Shown: positions 28,489 through 37,096, counted from the stretch's first letter. The stretch is DNA of 64,000 nt from Siminovitchia terrae (GCF_003605405.2 NZ_QYTW02000004.1:1-64000); one strand, 5' to 3'. Numbers and translations: made by a program. Notes: a model not told the origin generated them from the letters alone.

Positions 28489-28862
28489 TTTAAGCTCCTT
28501 GTTTCGTTATTTTCATTTGGAAATTTTAGAGTGGTCATTATCTGGTTAATTGAAATTTTTATGGTGTAATCAGTTTTTTAGTTCCTAAGAACTACTTAGT
28601 GTATTATTAACATTGTACCAAAAGTCCTGGGCGTTGTGCATGAGAAATCGTGGAAATATAAATATGTCAGGGAATGAATCATAAACGGAAAAGCTACAAT
28701 TGTTTTAAGGTTTTTGTCAAAGGATCGTAAACCCCAAGGATTTATTGTATATTTGCTATATAAGAATTATATGGGAGTTTTGATTTTGTATTTTGAAGAA
28801 ACACGAGGGTTCTGTGAGGTTCCAAAGTCGTTTATACTATCAGCAAAAAATTACCTACCCGA
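28489..28862. other. non-coding AT-rich stretch
   Basis: About 370 bases between the diguanylate cyclase and a tiny minus-strand frame. I see no gene or clear element, only scattered TATATT-like hexamers that could include the cyclase promoter. Confidence 0.4.
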
Positions 28863-28949
28863 CTAGAATGAGGCCCAATTTTTTATAGGAGTTCCAGTTG
28901 AATCCCCTCCTACTAAGATTCCGACACCAACAGGGACTAAAAGAAGCAT
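28863..28949 (-). CDS. possible 28-residue hydrophobic peptide
   Basis: A minus-strand frame starts at ATG 28949 and reads MLLLVPVGVGILVGGDSTGT plus eight residues to TAG. An AAGGAAGG lies 11 bases upstream, a little far. It could equally be a scrap of a decayed membrane or two-component gene, since the neighbouring minus-strand genes are broken. Confidence 0.2.
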   Translation of the reverse strand: MLLLVPVGVGILVGGDSTGTPIKNWASF

Positions 28950-29083
28950 AATAGATTTTTCCTTCCTTAATTTAGAGTATTTAACAAATTATCTACCAAT
29001 TACTTTATTACAATGTTTCAGTCCTTCTTAAATGCTCATTTTAATCTATTGTAATTATCTAATATTCCAACGGAAAATCTAAG

Positions 29084-29668
29084 TCAACCATTTTTAGGCA
29101 GATATTTTAGCTCTTTTTTTGTGAATGTTCTCATATCTTTAGGCTCTCGGCCAGGTAGCAGCCACAAAATTTTATTTAAAAAATCATGGTTGCTTTTAAG
29201 AGAATAGTGAAATTCTATGATGCACATCGTTTTATGATCATTTTGGAGAGGTGAAAAATAGATTAGTGAATTCCCCGAGATCTGGTAGGCTATTTTACCT
29301 TGAATAGGATAATGAAGAGTGTCAGAAACATCTTTCGCTTCATTACTGATTGGCATCGAATTGCCAACTATATAGCCCTTTGCATCTGACAAAACAACCT
29401 CCATTCCACTAAGCATAGCAATATATATAGCAAGACGTTGCCCGCTTTGTTGCATAAAATTCGCTGGTGGAATTCTCTCATCCCCGGTTAAATAATTTTA
29501 ATTTTGACTTATATATTGTTGGCCATTTTGCTTTGTTGTAAAAGGTTCTTCTCCAACCTTTGCACCTGGTATCTTTCAATTCCAAGTAACACAAACTGAC
29601 TAAGTACTCCCACTGTTAACAGGAGGAGAACGGCCAGTGCTAAACTGATTTTTAGTTTAAGACTTACT
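29084..29668 (-). pseudogene. sensor histidine kinase remnant (N-terminal sensor part only)
   Basis: A frame near 29668-29510 encodes a basic start and a membrane segment (KISLALAVLLLLTVGVLSQ) then stops. After a frameshift, the frame 29455-29084 encodes an extracellular sensor-like domain (QQSGQRLAIYIAMLSGMEVV, DAKGYIVGNS) and stops. The second membrane helix, the HAMP domain and the whole kinase core are missing. It follows an OmpR-type response-regulator remnant, so this was once a two-component operon. Confidence 0.7.
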
Positions 29669-29669
29669 C

Positions 29670-29848
29670 TTATTTTTCCACTCCGGATGAAGCCTTATAC
29701 CCCACACCGTAAACTGTTTGAAGTACAATCTGTTCTAAATCGCCAATCTTTTTTCGAAGCTAATATATGAACAATTTACTGCTTTGCGATATAGTTTCCA
29801 TATGGAAATTATAACAGAGGCGTAAAATATGTCTGATCTAGAACTAAT
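29670..29848 (-). pseudogene. OmpR-type response regulator remnant (C-terminal end)
   Basis: The minus strand encodes LRKKIGDLEQIVLQTVYGVG then YKASSGVEK and a stop at 29670, which is the DNA-binding wing of an OmpR/PhoB regulator. An in-frame TAG interrupts it just upstream. The 5-prime part is gone, and repeat copy B begins exactly where the remnant runs out (29849). Confidence 0.7.
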
Positions 29849-30042
29849 TTTAACTTCATTTAGCAAAAGTCTCCCACTTCTGAAATTGGTGAGATGAATC
29901 ATGTTGGCATTCCATTCAGTAGGGGTTCAAACCCCGGCTGAATAAAGTTAAAGCCTCCGGCGGATGCCACAGATTTTCAGAGGAAATTTATCGAGCAGAG
30001 CTCGATAAAATCTGGGTGCAAATATGCTAAGGCGCATTTGAT
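29849..30042 (+). repeat. dispersed structured repeat, copy B
   Basis: About 194 bp. It shows the family ends TTTAACTTC and TTTGAT and keeps the GCTGAATAAAGTTAAA closing strand and the ATCGAGC/GCTCGAT hairpin, with changes mainly in loops. It separates a response-regulator remnant (minus strand) from a MarR remnant (plus strand). Confidence 0.95.
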
Positions 30043-30043
30043 T

Positions 30044-30430
30044 TCAATTACAATGTAAATTGGTTGCTGAAAGAAATTATGTTAATTCGAAAGAATGAAG
30101 TTGGTTACAATATGATATCTTAAAATTGTTACGAAGCAAAAAAATGCTACTCCATCAGAACTAAGTAATTATTTAAATATTGAACTTCGAAGTTTTCAGA
30201 AGCGGTGAAAAATTATATAGTTCAAGAAATAAATAATTAGACGGACGTGGGTTTAGAACGAACATTACAGAAGATGGTTAATTTTTTCTCCACTCAGTTG
30301 ATGAAAGTCACAAATTCCTTTATCACGTGTCGAAAGTTTTTTTTCCGACACAGAGCAAGAGAATTTTGTTAATCTTGCAAGCAAATTAATTGATACTATA
30401 AGTGCAGAAAGGTTGAACAGATATGACTGA
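30044..30430 (+). pseudogene. MarR-family regulator remnant
   Basis: Successive frames encode NYNVNWLLKEIMLIRKNEVG (from 30049), then ATPSELSNYLNIELRSFQK, then LDGRGFRTNITEDG, and finally DTEQENFVNLASKLIDTISA with ERLNRYD and a stop at 30430. Together they trace a whole MarR winged-helix regulator broken by at least three indels. Its last codons overlap the start of the UvrA-like gene, so it was probably the local repressor of that gene, now lost. Confidence 0.75.
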
Positions 30431-32681
30431 TGATATTCTGATTGAAGGAGCAAAAAATAATAATTTAAAAAACGTCCATGTATCTCTTCCAAAAGGTAAG
30501 ATCATTGTAGTAGCAGGATTATCTGGTTCAGGAAAATCAACCTTGGTCTTTGACACACTTGCTGCTGAGTCACAACGCCTGCTAAATGAAAATTATTCAA
30601 GCTATATTCAACAACTTTTACCACATTATGAAGCACCAAATGTCGATCGAATTATAAATCTTCCAGTTTCTATCATTATTGATCAAAAGAAAATAGGCGG
30701 TAATGTTCGGTCGACGGTAGGAACTATAACGGAAATTTATACTGGACTGCGCTTATTATTTTCTAGAATAGGTGAACCTTTTATTGGCTATTCAATGATC
30801 TACTCGTTTAACAATCCTCAAGGTATGTGTAAAAGATGCGAAGGAATAGGAGAAATAAACGAGTTTGATATTGATGCTTTAATTGATTTCGATAAATCCT
30901 TAAATGAGGGTGCAATTCAATTTCCTACTTTTCAACTAGGTGGTTGGAGGCTTACTAGATATACTGAATCTGGTTATTTTGATAACGATAAAAAAATTAA
31001 AGATTATTCCAATGATGAATTAAATAAATTACTTTATGACGAAGGAAGTAAACCTAAAAATGCTTCTGCAAAATTTCCTAAAACAGCAACATATGTAGGT
31101 GTAATCGATCGAATAAGAAAAACAATTTTAGAAAAAGGTTCAAAAAATTATCGGTTAGATTTAGAAAGAGTAATTCATACTATTGAGTGTCCAAGTTGTA
31201 AAGGTACAAGAGTAAATGAAATAGTGCGTTCTTCAAAAATAAATGGAAAATCAATCGCAGATTGCGTTCAAATGCCTATTGAGGAATTAATTGATTTTTT
31301 GAAAGGAATTCAAAATTCTAATGTTAAAATTGTTTTATCAGATTTATTGAATAGATTAGAAAGTATGCTTTCTGTTGGATTAGGGTATTTGAATATTGGA
31401 AGAAAAACATCAACTTTATCTGGGGGAGAATCACAAAGAATAAAAATGACCAAGCATCTTAATAGTGCCTTGTCTGATGTTTTATATATTTTTGATGAGC
31501 CAAGTGTGGGACTTCATCCAGAAGATCTTAAGGGTATTGGTGATATATTCAAAAGGATAAGAGACAAAGGAAATACTGTAGTGTTGGTTGATCATGATCC
31601 GGATATTATTAAAATGGCTGACCATATTATTGAAATAGGACCATTTGCTGGTTCTAAAGGTGGGGATATAGTGTTTGAAGGAAATTATAAAGACCTTCTG
31701 AAGTCGAATACATTAACAGCAAAAGCACTAATGCGTCCTTATACTATCAATAAAGCCAAACAACAGTTTCAGGAATATTATAGACTGGAAAATGTTAGTG
31801 CATTTAATGTTAAACATCAGTCAGTAAAAATCCCTAAAAATGCACTAACTGTCGTCAGTGGAGTTGCTGGTTCTGGAAAGAGTACGTTGATAAGAAATCT
31901 TTTCGTTAAACATCATCCAGAGTCAGTTGTATTTGATCAATCTCCTATTCACAAAAGTAATCGTTCAAATCTTTTAACTTACCTTGGTGTTTTTGATAAA
32001 GTTCGACAGAAATATTCTAATATTTCGGATGAAGATGTTTCTTTATTTAGTTTTAATGGCAAAGGTGCATGTCCCGAATGTAAGGGAAAAGGATATATAA
32101 AGTATGATCTTGCGTATATGGGAGACGTTACACAAGAATGTGAAATATGTCATGGAAAAAGATATAACGATGAAGCCCTCTCTATTTATTGGAAGGGCCG
32201 AAACATCTTTGAGCTATTGCAATTAACTGTAGTTGAGGGTTTAAAATTCATTGATATACCAGACGTTCAAGTAGCTCTAAATTCATTAATTGATGCAAAT
32301 TTAGGCTATATCAAACTAGGGCAGAGTTTGGATACATTGTCAGGCGGAGAGACACAAAGGTTAAAAATAGCAACAAAACTATTGGATGTCCATTTAGAAA
32401 ACGCTGAAATATTTATTTTAGATGAACCAAGTACAGGTCTTCATGAGGCTGACATCAAATATTTACTCTCACTGTTAAACAAATTGAAGAAAATAGGGAA
32501 AACCTTAATAGTTTTAGAACACAATTTAACGATTATTAGTCAAGCTGATTGGATAATAGATATGGGTCCAAAAGGTGGGAACTATGGAGGGAAAGTTTTA
32601 TTTGAAGGTTACCCTAGTGATTTGATAAAACAAAATAATTCGTTTACTGGCACACACTTAAGAAAATATTTAGATGAATAG
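30423..32681 (+). CDS. UvrA-like ABC ATPase (drug-resistance type UvrA paralogue)
   Basis: A 752-residue tandem ABC ATPase. I recall true UvrA as about 950 residues, so this is the short UvrA2/DrrC-like class. Each half has a Walker A (GLSGSGKST near residue 35; GVAGSGKST near 480), an LSGGESQR or LSGGETQR signature, and Walker B IFDEPS or ILDEPSTGLHE. Zinc-finger Cys pairs are present (CKRCEG, CPSCKG, CPECKG, CEICHG). Paralogues of this kind are linked to self-resistance to DNA-binding antibiotics. A broken marR gene overlaps its start. Base use is more AT-rich than the core genes, suggesting transfer. Confidence 0.88.
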   Translation: MTDDILIEGAKNNNLKNVHVSLPKGKIIVVAGLSGSGKSTLVFDTLAAESQRLLNENYSSYIQQLLPHYEAPNVDRIINLPVSIIIDQKKIGGNVRSTVGTITEIYTGLRLLFSRIGEPFIGYSMIYSFNNPQGMCKRCEGIGEINEFDIDALIDFDKSLNEGAIQFPTFQLGGWRLTRYTESGYFDNDKKIKDYSNDELNKLLYDEGSKPKNASAKFPKTATYVGVIDRIRKTILEKGSKNYRLDLERVIHTIECPSCKGTRVNEIVRSSKINGKSIADCVQMPIEELIDFLKGIQNSNVKIVLSDLLNRLESMLSVGLGYLNIGRKTSTLSGGESQRIKMTKHLNSALSDVLYIFDEPSVGLHPEDLKGIGDIFKRIRDKGNTVVLVDHDPDIIKMADHIIEIGPFAGSKGGDIVFEGNYKDLLKSNTLTAKALMRPYTINKAKQQFQEYYRLENVSAFNVKHQSVKIPKNALTVVSGVAGSGKSTLIRNLFVKHHPESVVFDQSPIHKSNRSNLLTYLGVFDKVRQKYSNISDEDVSLFSFNGKGACPECKGKGYIKYDLAYMGDVTQECEICHGKRYNDEALSIYWKGRNIFELLQLTVVEGLKFIDIPDVQVALNSLIDANLGYIKLGQSLDTLSGGETQRLKIATKLLDVHLENAEIFILDEPSTGLHEADIKYLLSLLNKLKKIGKTLIVLEHNLTIISQADWIIDMGPKGGNYGGKVLFEGYPSDLIKQNNSFTGTHLRKYLDE

Positions 32682-32697
32682 GTTACCGAGTATTTAC

Positions 32698-32738
32698 AAA
32701 ATCCTCTCGATAAGATTTATTTCGAGGGGATTATTTTG
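32698..32738 (+). terminator. terminator after the UvrA-like gene
   Basis: AAATCCTCTCGA (32698-32710 region) pairs with TCGAGGGGATT (32722-32732), followed by ATTTTG. One mismatch in the stem. Confidence 0.75.
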
Positions 32739-32951
32739 TTATTTATATCTCAAAAAAATGCCGATTAAATACAAAAGTAACAACACTCTAATTTGATTAG
32801 TGGCCGATATATCGACAGCTATTAGTGATATAATAAAAAACATGCACAAAAAAATTAGTGATTACTATGGATTTTTAAGATATAGCTTGAAAGCTAATAA
32901 TAGGAGTGGAAATTCCTCCTATTCTTTAGATTGCAATATAATTGCCTCTAA
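32739..32951. other. AT-rich intergenic stretch
   Basis: No credible gene. It holds one hairpin, AATAGGAG/CCTCCTATT around 32900-32925, that could terminate transcription. Repeat copy C follows. Confidence 0.35.
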
Positions 32952-33146
32952 TTTAACTTCATTCAGCAGAAGTCTTCCACTTCTGTAAGTGGTGAGATAA
33001 ATGCGTATTGGTATTCCACTCAGTGGGGATTCAAACCCCGGCTGAATAAAGTTAAAGCCTCCGGCGGATGCCACAGATTTTCAGAGGAAATTTATCGAGT
33101 GGAGCTCGATAAAATCTGGGCGCAAATACGCTAAGGCGCATTTGAT
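32952..33146 (+). repeat. dispersed structured repeat, copy C
   Basis: About 195 bp, TTTAACTTC to TTTGAT, near the family consensus. It has the full set of stems, including CCACTT/AAGTGG and the GGGG-type loop stem, with small changes. It ends 37 bases before the acetyltransferase start and so lies in its promoter region. Confidence 0.95.
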
Positions 33147-33182
33147 AAGGATAAAGGCAGTATTTTGGGGGGAGTTAGTTTA

Positions 33183-33704
33183 ATGAACATAAAAACAAAA
33201 AGGTTATTGATACGAGAATTTGAATCCAAGGATTGGCAAGCTGTATATGAGTATACATCAAATATTAATGTTATGAAGTATATACCGGAAGGGGTTTTTA
33301 CTGAAGAAGATGCAAAAGAATTTGTAAATAAAAACAAAGGGGATAAGGCTGAAAAATTTCCTGTAGTACTAATAGATGGGGATATTCTTATAGGGCACAT
33401 TGTTTTTTATAAGTATTTTGGTGATCATACTTATGAGATTGGATGGGTGTTTAATCCCAAATATCAAAATAGAGGGTATGCATCTGAAGCAGCACAAGCT
33501 ATTTTAGAGTATGGTTTTAAAGAAATGAACTTACATAGGATTATAGCAACGTGTCAACCTGAGAATATTCCATCAGACCGAGTTATGGAGAAGATTGGAA
33601 TGAGAAGAGAAGGTTTTTTTAAAAAATGTATTCCAAAAGATAATGAATGGTGGGATGAATATTATTACGCTATTTTAGAGGAAGAGTGGACATGCTGCAA
33701 TTAG
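33183..33704 (+). CDS. GNAT acetyltransferase (RimJ/RimL type)
   Basis: A 173-residue N-acetyltransferase that should transfer acetyl from acetyl-CoA to an amine (protein N-terminus, ribosomal protein or small molecule). The N-terminus IKTKRLLIREFESKDW and the acetyl-CoA loop NPKYQNRGYASEAAQ (about residues 94-108) are typical, as is the late RIIATCQPENIPSDRVMEK. GGGGGAG nine bases before ATG 33183 fixes the start. The sequence just upstream is repeat copy C. Confidence 0.88.
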   Translation: MNIKTKRLLIREFESKDWQAVYEYTSNINVMKYIPEGVFTEEDAKEFVNKNKGDKAEKFPVVLIDGDILIGHIVFYKYFGDHTYEIGWVFNPKYQNRGYASEAAQAILEYGFKEMNLHRIIATCQPENIPSDRVMEKIGMRREGFFKKCIPKDNEWWDEYYYAILEEEWTCCN

Positions 33705-33830
33705 TGACGCGGAAAATTACATTGCAAGGTTTTATGATTTCTTTAATCAACAGAAATGCAGACCCACACATTTGTCCTTATTTAGACTACCTACAAGGGG
33801 CATAAAAATTTTATCAAGAAATATGGATTA

Positions 33831-34037
33831 GTGGATATAGATAATTTAACTGTTAACGTTGGTACCTCTCCATCAGCTAATCATAAAAAGTTAGATGATG
33901 GTACTGCTTTTAAAAAGGATGAAATTTATGAAGTTAGCGTTCTTCATAACGAAGCTATAAATGAAGTTCATATAAATTATAGCTATCTTGGGATTTCATT
34001 CAATGACCTAGTGATATTCAACGAAACCAGCCAATAG
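33831..34037 (+). CDS. hypothetical 68-residue protein, possibly a gene fragment
   Basis: A GTG-initiated frame encodes a mostly beta-type, acidic sequence (VNVGTSPSANHKKLDDGTAF, YEVSVLHNEAINEVHINYSY). The same frame is open for about 20 codons upstream (GHKNFIKKYG) before a stop, and no ribosome-binding site is seen, so it may be the 3-prime part of a decayed gene. I do not recognise a family. Confidence 0.35.
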   Translation: MDIDNLTVNVGTSPSANHKKLDDGTAFKKDEIYEVSVLHNEAINEVHINYSYLGISFNDLVIFNETSQ

Positions 34038-34127
34038 TTGTCAATACTTTTCAATAAAAACTTAAAATGTTTCATGTTATATGCCAAATAATGCGTTTGG
34101 AGAGCTTTAGTTTATCTAGTAATTTTG

Positions 34128-34740
34128 TTAAATCAAGCTAAATCTTGTAATGTTTTTTAAAAGTGCACAGATCCAATGCAAGAGTTTATTAGCACACGCA
34201 ATTAGGGCTACTTTATATGGGTTTCCTTCCTCGCGTTTCTTATCATAGAAGGCACGTAATCGCTTGTTGCGTGGGATGATTTCGTCCGTCGTTTTTTGTT
34301 TACGACAGTCACGAATGGTACATTTAACGGCAATATATATAGTTTGCCTTAGCCTACTTGATCCTTTTTTGGTAATTCGATTTTGAGTACCTTTGATTGT
34401 TCCAAATTCAAAGACAGTCGGATCAATGCCTGCAAAGGCAACTATCTTCTTAGGGTGATAATATCTCTCAATCTCCCAATTTCGGCAATAATTGTGGCGG
34501 CGATTTTTTCACCTACGCGGGGAGTGAACGGAAAATCTCATATTCTTGAATATTTTTTCTAAAGCATTTATCTCATCCTTAAGCATGGATAGATGTTTTT
34601 TGTATTGAAGAAGCATTTGAATATACATATCTAGGCTTAGTATTAGATTGGAATATGAATTCTTCTGAAATGGGTTTTGTTCTGCGGCAGCTAATAATTT
34701 TTCGGCCTGTTTATTTGGAAGGAGACTTAAAAAGGAAAGC
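34128..34740 (-). pseudogene. IS110-family transposase remnant
   Basis: The minus strand encodes PNKQAEKLLAAAEQNPFQKN, a coiled region, then KIAATIIAEIG and, after a frameshift, ERYYHPKKIVAFAGIDPTVF with later RLRQTIYIAVKCTIRDCRKQ and a C-terminal ALIACANKLLHWI. This is the C-terminal Transposase_20 part of IS110/IS1111 enzymes with its helix-hairpin core. The N-terminal DEDD nuclease domain is missing, so the copy is dead. Confidence 0.8.
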
Positions 34741-34776
34741 TGTGGATTAAAATGAAATTAGAGATCACGTGAAGAA

Positions 34777-34941
34777 ATGAAAACAAGCGTGCAAGTGCAT
34801 TACAAATTATCTAGTGACGATAATAAGAGTATGCACAACTGCTTTATTGAGAGAGAAAACAGAACAAGTGATATTGCCGAGCTTAAGCAGATTGTAAAAG
34901 AAACATTAGCGGAACAAATTACTCAAATTGAAGCCGAGTAG
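34777..34941 (+). CDS. hypothetical 54-residue protein, phage-like context
   Basis: The frame reads MKTSVQVHYKLSSDDNKSMH, then NCFIERENRTSDIAELKQIV and an acidic end. The codon pattern looks coding and the frame is clean, but the ribosome-binding site is weak (GAAGAA). It sits just before a decayed phage holin/amidase pair, so it may be the last gene of a former tail module. Family not recognised. Confidence 0.45.
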   Translation: MKTSVQVHYKLSSDDNKSMHNCFIERENRTSDIAELKQIVKETLAEQITQIEAE

Positions 34942-35115
34942 GGCTTTTTATAAAGGAGAAAGGGGGACGAGGGACGTCACAGTCATCCCTCTGGCCGTTA
35001 TTTCAAACGGTTGTAGAAATATTATCACAAGTTTTGGTAATGGGAAATAGGAATATTTCCCTGTATGGGAGCCGAGAAAGGCTTTTTTATTTTGTTTAAA
35101 AAAGGAGACGAAAAC

Positions 35116-35244
35116 ATGCAATATAATATGAAATACATTATGGAATACATTTTGGAGCGATACTTTTATGAGCGCCGATTAATTATTAGGTGGGGTGGAT
35201 CACTTTGTAATAGGGTTAATCATTGTAAGGCAACGATTATTTAA
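35116..35244 (+). pseudogene. small phage-region gene truncated by repeat copy D
   Basis: AAAGGAG is spaced eight bases before ATG 35116. The frame starts MQYNMKYIMEYILERYFYER and ends after 42 codons at TAA 35242-35244, which lies inside the TTTAACTTC left end of repeat copy D. The natural end of the protein has therefore been lost to the insertion or to decay around it. Confidence 0.45.
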
Positions 35245-35419
35245 CTTCATTCAGCAGAAGTCTCCCACTTCTGTAAGTAATGATTATTCCATTCAGTGGG
35301 GGTTCAAACCCCGGCTGAATAAAGTTAAATCCTCCGGCGGATGCCACAGATTTTCAGAGGAAATTTATCGAGCGGAGCTCGACAAAATCTGGGCGCAAAT
35401 ACGCCAAGGTGCATTTGAT
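35240..35419 (+). repeat. dispersed structured repeat, copy D (short form)
   Basis: About 180 bp. It shares with copy E a deletion replacing the GTGAGATGAATGCATATTG stretch by a short AATGATTA-type join, so D and E form a sub-family. Ends TTTAACTTC and TTTGAT are kept. It separates a truncated phage-region gene from a holin remnant. Confidence 0.95.
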
Positions 35420-35661
35420 TGGGATGGTCGGTAGCAATATTTTTCAAGAAGAATGCAGCATCAAAGAAGGCTTTAAAAGGGCTATTGAAAAAAGCGGCCA
35501 TGCTTTTAGTTGTAGTGGTGGCGAATCAATTAGACGTAGTGGCTCGCAGTGGTGGACATTTCATGAGAAACGCAATGATTTTCTTTCTTATTGGTATGGA
35601 AGGAATCTCTTTTATTGAAAATCTTGGGCACATGGGCGTTCGAGTGCCAAAACAAATCTAA
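35419..35661 (+). pseudogene. phage holin remnant (N-terminus lost)
   Basis: This frame encodes KKALKGLLKKAAMLLVVVVA, NQLDVV, then HFMRNAMIFFLIGMEGISFI and ENLGHMGVRVPK before a stop. It matches the second half of the holin_4/TcdE-type phage holin family. The expected first membrane segment is missing, and the frame starts at the right end of repeat copy D. Confidence 0.7.
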
Positions 35662-35715
35662 AATCAGTTGGGCAAGATTCTTCTTTCTAAAACCAAGCAA
35701 AACTAGCTGCAATCC

Positions 35716-35853
35716 ATTGTTGATTATCTCAAATCGATTAACGTAGATTCTTCTTTCGCCAATCGGAAGAAGTTGGCGGCCAAACAAGGTATTAAAGACT
35801 ATACTGGTACGGCCTTACAAAATACGCAGTTGCTTAAAAAGTTGAGAGGATAA
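35716..35853 (+). pseudogene. phage N-acetylmuramoyl-L-alanine amidase, C-terminal fragment
   Basis: Forty-five codons encode SIVDYLKSINVDSSFANRKK and LAAKQGIKDYTGTALQNTQL with LKKLRG and a stop. This is the C-terminal cell-wall-targeting end (Amidase02_C-like) of Bacillus phage XlyA-type endolysins. The catalytic domain is gone. With the holin fragment upstream it marks a decayed lysis module. Confidence 0.75.
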
Positions 35854-35858
35854 ATAAG

Positions 35859-35886
35859 AAAGGCCCTTCTAAATAAGAGGGGCTTT
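35859..35886 (+). terminator. terminator after the amidase fragment
   Basis: AAGGCCCTTCT pairs imperfectly with AGAGGGGCTTT across AAATA. It is the kind of hairpin that ends a lysis cassette. Confidence 0.55.
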
Positions 35887-35897
35887 GACTTATTCAT

Positions 35898-36068
35898 CTA
35901 CTTCACCGTTTTCTTAAAAAAGCTAACAATTAAAATTAAAAATAACAATACTGGAATTAGAACAAGCCAAAAGCTAAAAGCACTTGAACTTGTTGCAAAT
36001 AGCCCATATAAATAAATAACTATCAAAGAAACGGAAACCAAAAGAATAGTTTCTTCTATAAACTTCAC
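35898..36068 (-). CDS. 56-residue two-helix membrane protein
   Basis: Starts at GTG 36068, seven bases after a strong AAGGAGG on the minus strand, and ends at TAG 35898-35900. The sequence is MKFIEETILLVSVSLIVIYL, a short loop, a second hydrophobic stretch WLVLIPVLLFLILIVSFF and a basic KKTVK tail. The good ribosome-binding site and clean frame argue for a real gene. It lies next to the decayed phage module. Function unknown; small immunity or anti-holin-like proteins look similar, but nothing shows this. Confidence 0.65.
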   Translation of the reverse strand: MKFIEETILLVSVSLIVIYLYGLFATSSSAFSFWLVLIPVLLFLILIVSFFKKTVK

Positions 36069-36154
36069 AAACTTATCCTCCTTATCTAAAACATAAATAT
36101 TCTTTTTCTACAAATGATTACCATTTCCTTTCTTAATTAGTAAATATTAATCAC

Positions 36155-36194
36155 AAAGCGAAAATAACCCGGCGTTGACCGGGCTTTGCTTTTA
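36155..36194. terminator. terminator-like CCCGGCGTTGACCGGG hairpin
   Basis: CCCGG and CCGGG flank CGTTGA, with outer AAAGC/GCTTT arms. Close relatives occur near 36863, 38172 and 40388 (CCGGCGCTGACCGGG, CCCGGTTCTCTGACCG), so it is a small recurrent hairpin of this genome. Confidence 0.6.
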
Positions 36195-36252
36195 TTGGTA
36201 TACATTATATTAAAAATCCACTTACTTCACTAGCCAGCTAATTTGGTAAACA

Positions 36253-36283
36253 AAAAGAGCGTTAAGCCTTTAGGTTAAGCTCT
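36253..36283 (-). terminator. terminator of the 126-residue unknown gene
   Basis: On the minus strand AGAGCTTAACCT pairs with AGGCTTAACGCTCT and is followed by TTTTTG. It lies about 75 bases past the stop of the gene at 36355. Confidence 0.8.
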
Positions 36284-36354
36284 AAATCGATTTAAAAATA
36301 CATTAATAGCTAATTCGTGAACCTATTTTACTAGGCTAAGCGCAAATTTCAATA

Positions 36355-36735
36355 TCAATCTTCGTCTTCTTCCTGTTCAAATATATCATGTTCACCAATA
36401 TAGATAAGTCCGAGTGCATGATCAATTCTGATTGGCCATTCATACGGAATGGATGAACGGCTGGATACACCTCTCCAAAAATTAGTCGAATCGGTTTCGA
36501 AATCTTGAAACTCTTTTAATAGTGCTTTATAAGACGCACCGTCTAATTGTATATACATTTCTTGCAACCTCATGAAGGCTGTATGTCTAATTTCAAGCTC
36601 TGCTGCTTTTTCCATTTCTTCTTCAGTTGCCTCTCCGATAATGGTTCCTGGCGGTGGTAAGGTAGCGTATATATTATCTACTTCTTCTCCCGTTTCGTGT
36701 GTGGGAATCAATTTACCACGGATCCGATTAAACAT
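36355..36735 (-). CDS. hypothetical protein, 126 residues
   Basis: A clean frame with AGGGG eight bases before the ATG. The protein starts MFNRIRGKLIPTHETGEEVD, has a Pro-rich LPPPGTIIGEATEEE stretch, a central acidic helix region, and an aromatic C-terminal half (NFWRGVSSRSSIPYEWPIRI, then DHALGLIYIGEHD) ending in acidic residues. No signal peptide or membrane segment. I do not recognise the family. Its own terminator follows, so it is a single gene; no phage homology can be claimed. Confidence 0.65.
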   Translation of the reverse strand: MFNRIRGKLIPTHETGEEVDNIYATLPPPGTIIGEATEEEMEKAAELEIRHTAFMRLQEMYIQLDGASYKALLKEFQDFETDSTNFWRGVSSRSSIPYEWPIRIDHALGLIYIGEHDIFEQEEDED

Positions 36736-36769
36736 AGAATCAACCCCTAATGATTTTCATCTATTATAT

Positions 36770-37051
36770 ATCAGCCTACCAAGTTGCGTAAACTAAATAT
36801 TCTTTATCTTCAACTTAAGCATCTAAAACCGAAAAACACTTGTATTGATTTTTACTTTAAAAACAAGTCCGACGCTGACCGGGGTTAGTTTTTATGGCGC
36901 ATATCATATCGGCGATCTTAGTCATAACTGTTGACATACTACATAAAAAAATATACCTGTATAGATTTAGAAAAGCGACGACAGAGCTATTTATTTTTCT
37001 AGATTCCTCCTCAATCTCCGGTACTTATGGAGTCTACAATAAAACATTATG
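36770..37051. other. intergenic region with hairpin and promoter-like hexamers
   Basis: Contains a CCGACGCTGACCGGGGTT hairpin relative of the one at 36168 and a TTGACA at about 36929 followed after 17 bases by TACCTG. No gene is visible on either strand. Confidence 0.35.
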
Positions 37052-37096
37052 AAAAAAGAAACCTTTGGACTTTGTGATTCCGCAGGTTTCTTTTTT
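37052..37096. terminator. terminator of the EamA transporter gene
   Basis: AAAAAAGAAACCT (37052-37064) pairs with AGGTTTCTTTTTT (37084-37096) around a 19-base loop. It sits seven bases past the EamA stop on the minus strand. Confidence 0.8.

Noticed and set aside
32952-33146. tRNA gene within the repeat, because of the GGGGTTCAAACCCC T-arm-like hairpin
   Set aside because: No acceptor stem, D-arm or anticodon arm can be fitted around it, and copies A, E and G change the stem or loop.
33705-33830. IS3-type transposase tail (FYDFFNQQK)
   Set aside because: Only about ten residues suggest it, and the surrounding frames do not continue the match.
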